DNA of 7,178 bases, from positions 1 through 7,178 of the forward strand of contig JAIECC010000316.1 of assembly GCA_029068665.1 (NCBI GenBank), read 5' to 3'. Below are positions 6,714 through 7,178 of the stretch, one piece after another; the first letter of the stretch is position 1; the number at the start of each line of letters is the position of its first letter. The notes under the pieces were generated by a model that was not told the origin of the DNA, made no database searches, and saw only the letters and a list, made by a program, of their open reading frames with translations. This DNA comes from Lachnospiraceae bacterium (lineage in GTDB: Bacteria > Bacillota > Clostridia > Lachnospirales > Lachnospiraceae). The position numbers and the translations under genes are program-made.

Positions 6714-7114
6714 TTAATTTGCAGACGAAACTGCTGATTTTATCGTTTCCAAATCCAGCCCATTTCCCATAAAATAGATGATATCATGGTGATTACTGGT
6801 AATAAGCCAGTTAAATTTTTTATCAGTAATATAATAGTCCTTTACTAAATAGGTATCATTGATAATAAGCTCAATTACAGAAGGATTACATTCAGCTATC
6901 CAATACTTTTCTGAAAGCCATCGTTAGTATTGGACCAATGCAGTCCATGTTTTCTTGAATATTGTTCATCTACAAAGCGTTCCAATACTTTGTCATAAAT
7001 ATTCTTCCACTCGTAAATGCCTAAAAACCTAAAATTGCTTTCAGGTATGCGGTGTTGTGTAATATATTCAGTTATCTCAAGCCGAAGACCTCTCCATTTA
7101 TGATATATCTGCAT
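6714..7114 (-). pseudogene. Small soluble protein of unknown family, broken by a single-base frameshift
   Basis: An ATG at 7114 has AAAGAGG 6 nt upstream and opens about 64 residues (MQIYHKW to HWSNTN). The frame then runs into TAG at 6896-6898. The -1 frame continues with protein-like sequence (WLSEKYWIAECNPSVIELI, later YYITDKKFNWLITSNHHD and IIYFMGNGLDLETIKSAV) to TAA at 6714-6716. Joining the two gives about 133 residues. A stop in the second frame at 6924-6926 places the shift between 6899 and 6923, and one missing base there would restore the protein. No slippery heptamer is visible, so programmed frameshifting is unlikely; a mutation or sequencing error is more likely. I do not recognise the family; the aromatic-rich NHHD-containing C-terminus has no signal peptide or membrane helix. 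An upstream in-frame ATG at 7162, open to the window edge, would add 16 residues but has no ribosome binding site. Confidence 0.65.
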
Positions 7115-7178
7115 TTTGTACCTCTTTTCAACTCCATCAGTATTTTCTGCTAATAACGGCATATACCAATATATATAT

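Noticed and set aside
6899..6923. Programmed -1 ribosomal frameshift in the small minus-strand gene
   Set aside because: The overlap contains no X-XXY-YYZ slippery heptamer or obvious downstream stem, so a lost base is simpler.
1..7178. CRISPR array, tRNA or rRNA genes
   Set aside because: No regularly spaced repeats, cloverleaf-like elements or conserved rRNA segments were seen on either strand.

Overview
The window looks like a chromosomal stretch from an anaerobic gut or rumen Firmicute, most likely a Lachnospiraceae-type Clostridium. The reasons are moderate-to-low GC, strong AGGAGG-type ribosome binding sites, a BvgS-like sensor kinase with two periplasmic binding domains, an AraC regulator with the helical N-terminal region common in this group, and a DinJ/RelB antitoxin tail of the type seen there. 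This assignment is inference; no rRNA or marker gene is present.

Left part (1-1695, plus strand): a small four-helix membrane protein of unknown function is followed after 114 bp by an intracellular family-5 glycoside hydrolase. The gap between them holds two tandem 20-bp near-repeats, a plausible direct-repeat operator.

Middle part (1701-6260, minus strand): a large hybrid histidine kinase (signal peptide, two solute-binding domains, membrane helix, PAS-like domain, HisKA, HATPase, two receiver domains, no HPt) is followed downstream by an AraC-family regulator. A strong hairpin terminator starts at the kinase stop codon and ends almost at the regulator's ribosome binding site, so the regulator probably depends on read-through or on a promoter inside the kinase gene. 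The regulator converges on the hydrolase with only 5 bp between stop codons. A reasonable model, not proven, is that the kinase senses an extracytoplasmic ligand and the AraC protein controls the hydrolase and its own region.

Right part (6261-7178): a divergent intergenic region carries a good promoter for the kinase and another for a tiny plus-strand ORF. That ORF is a DinJ/RelB antitoxin whose central ribbon-helix-helix segment has been removed in frame, leaving 52 residues and no adjacent toxin. A 46-bp near-perfect palindrome overlaps its promoter and looks like the old autoregulatory operator. Converging on it, 5 bp away, is a small minus-strand gene of unknown family broken by a one-base frameshift. 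This end of the window looks like a decaying accessory patch.
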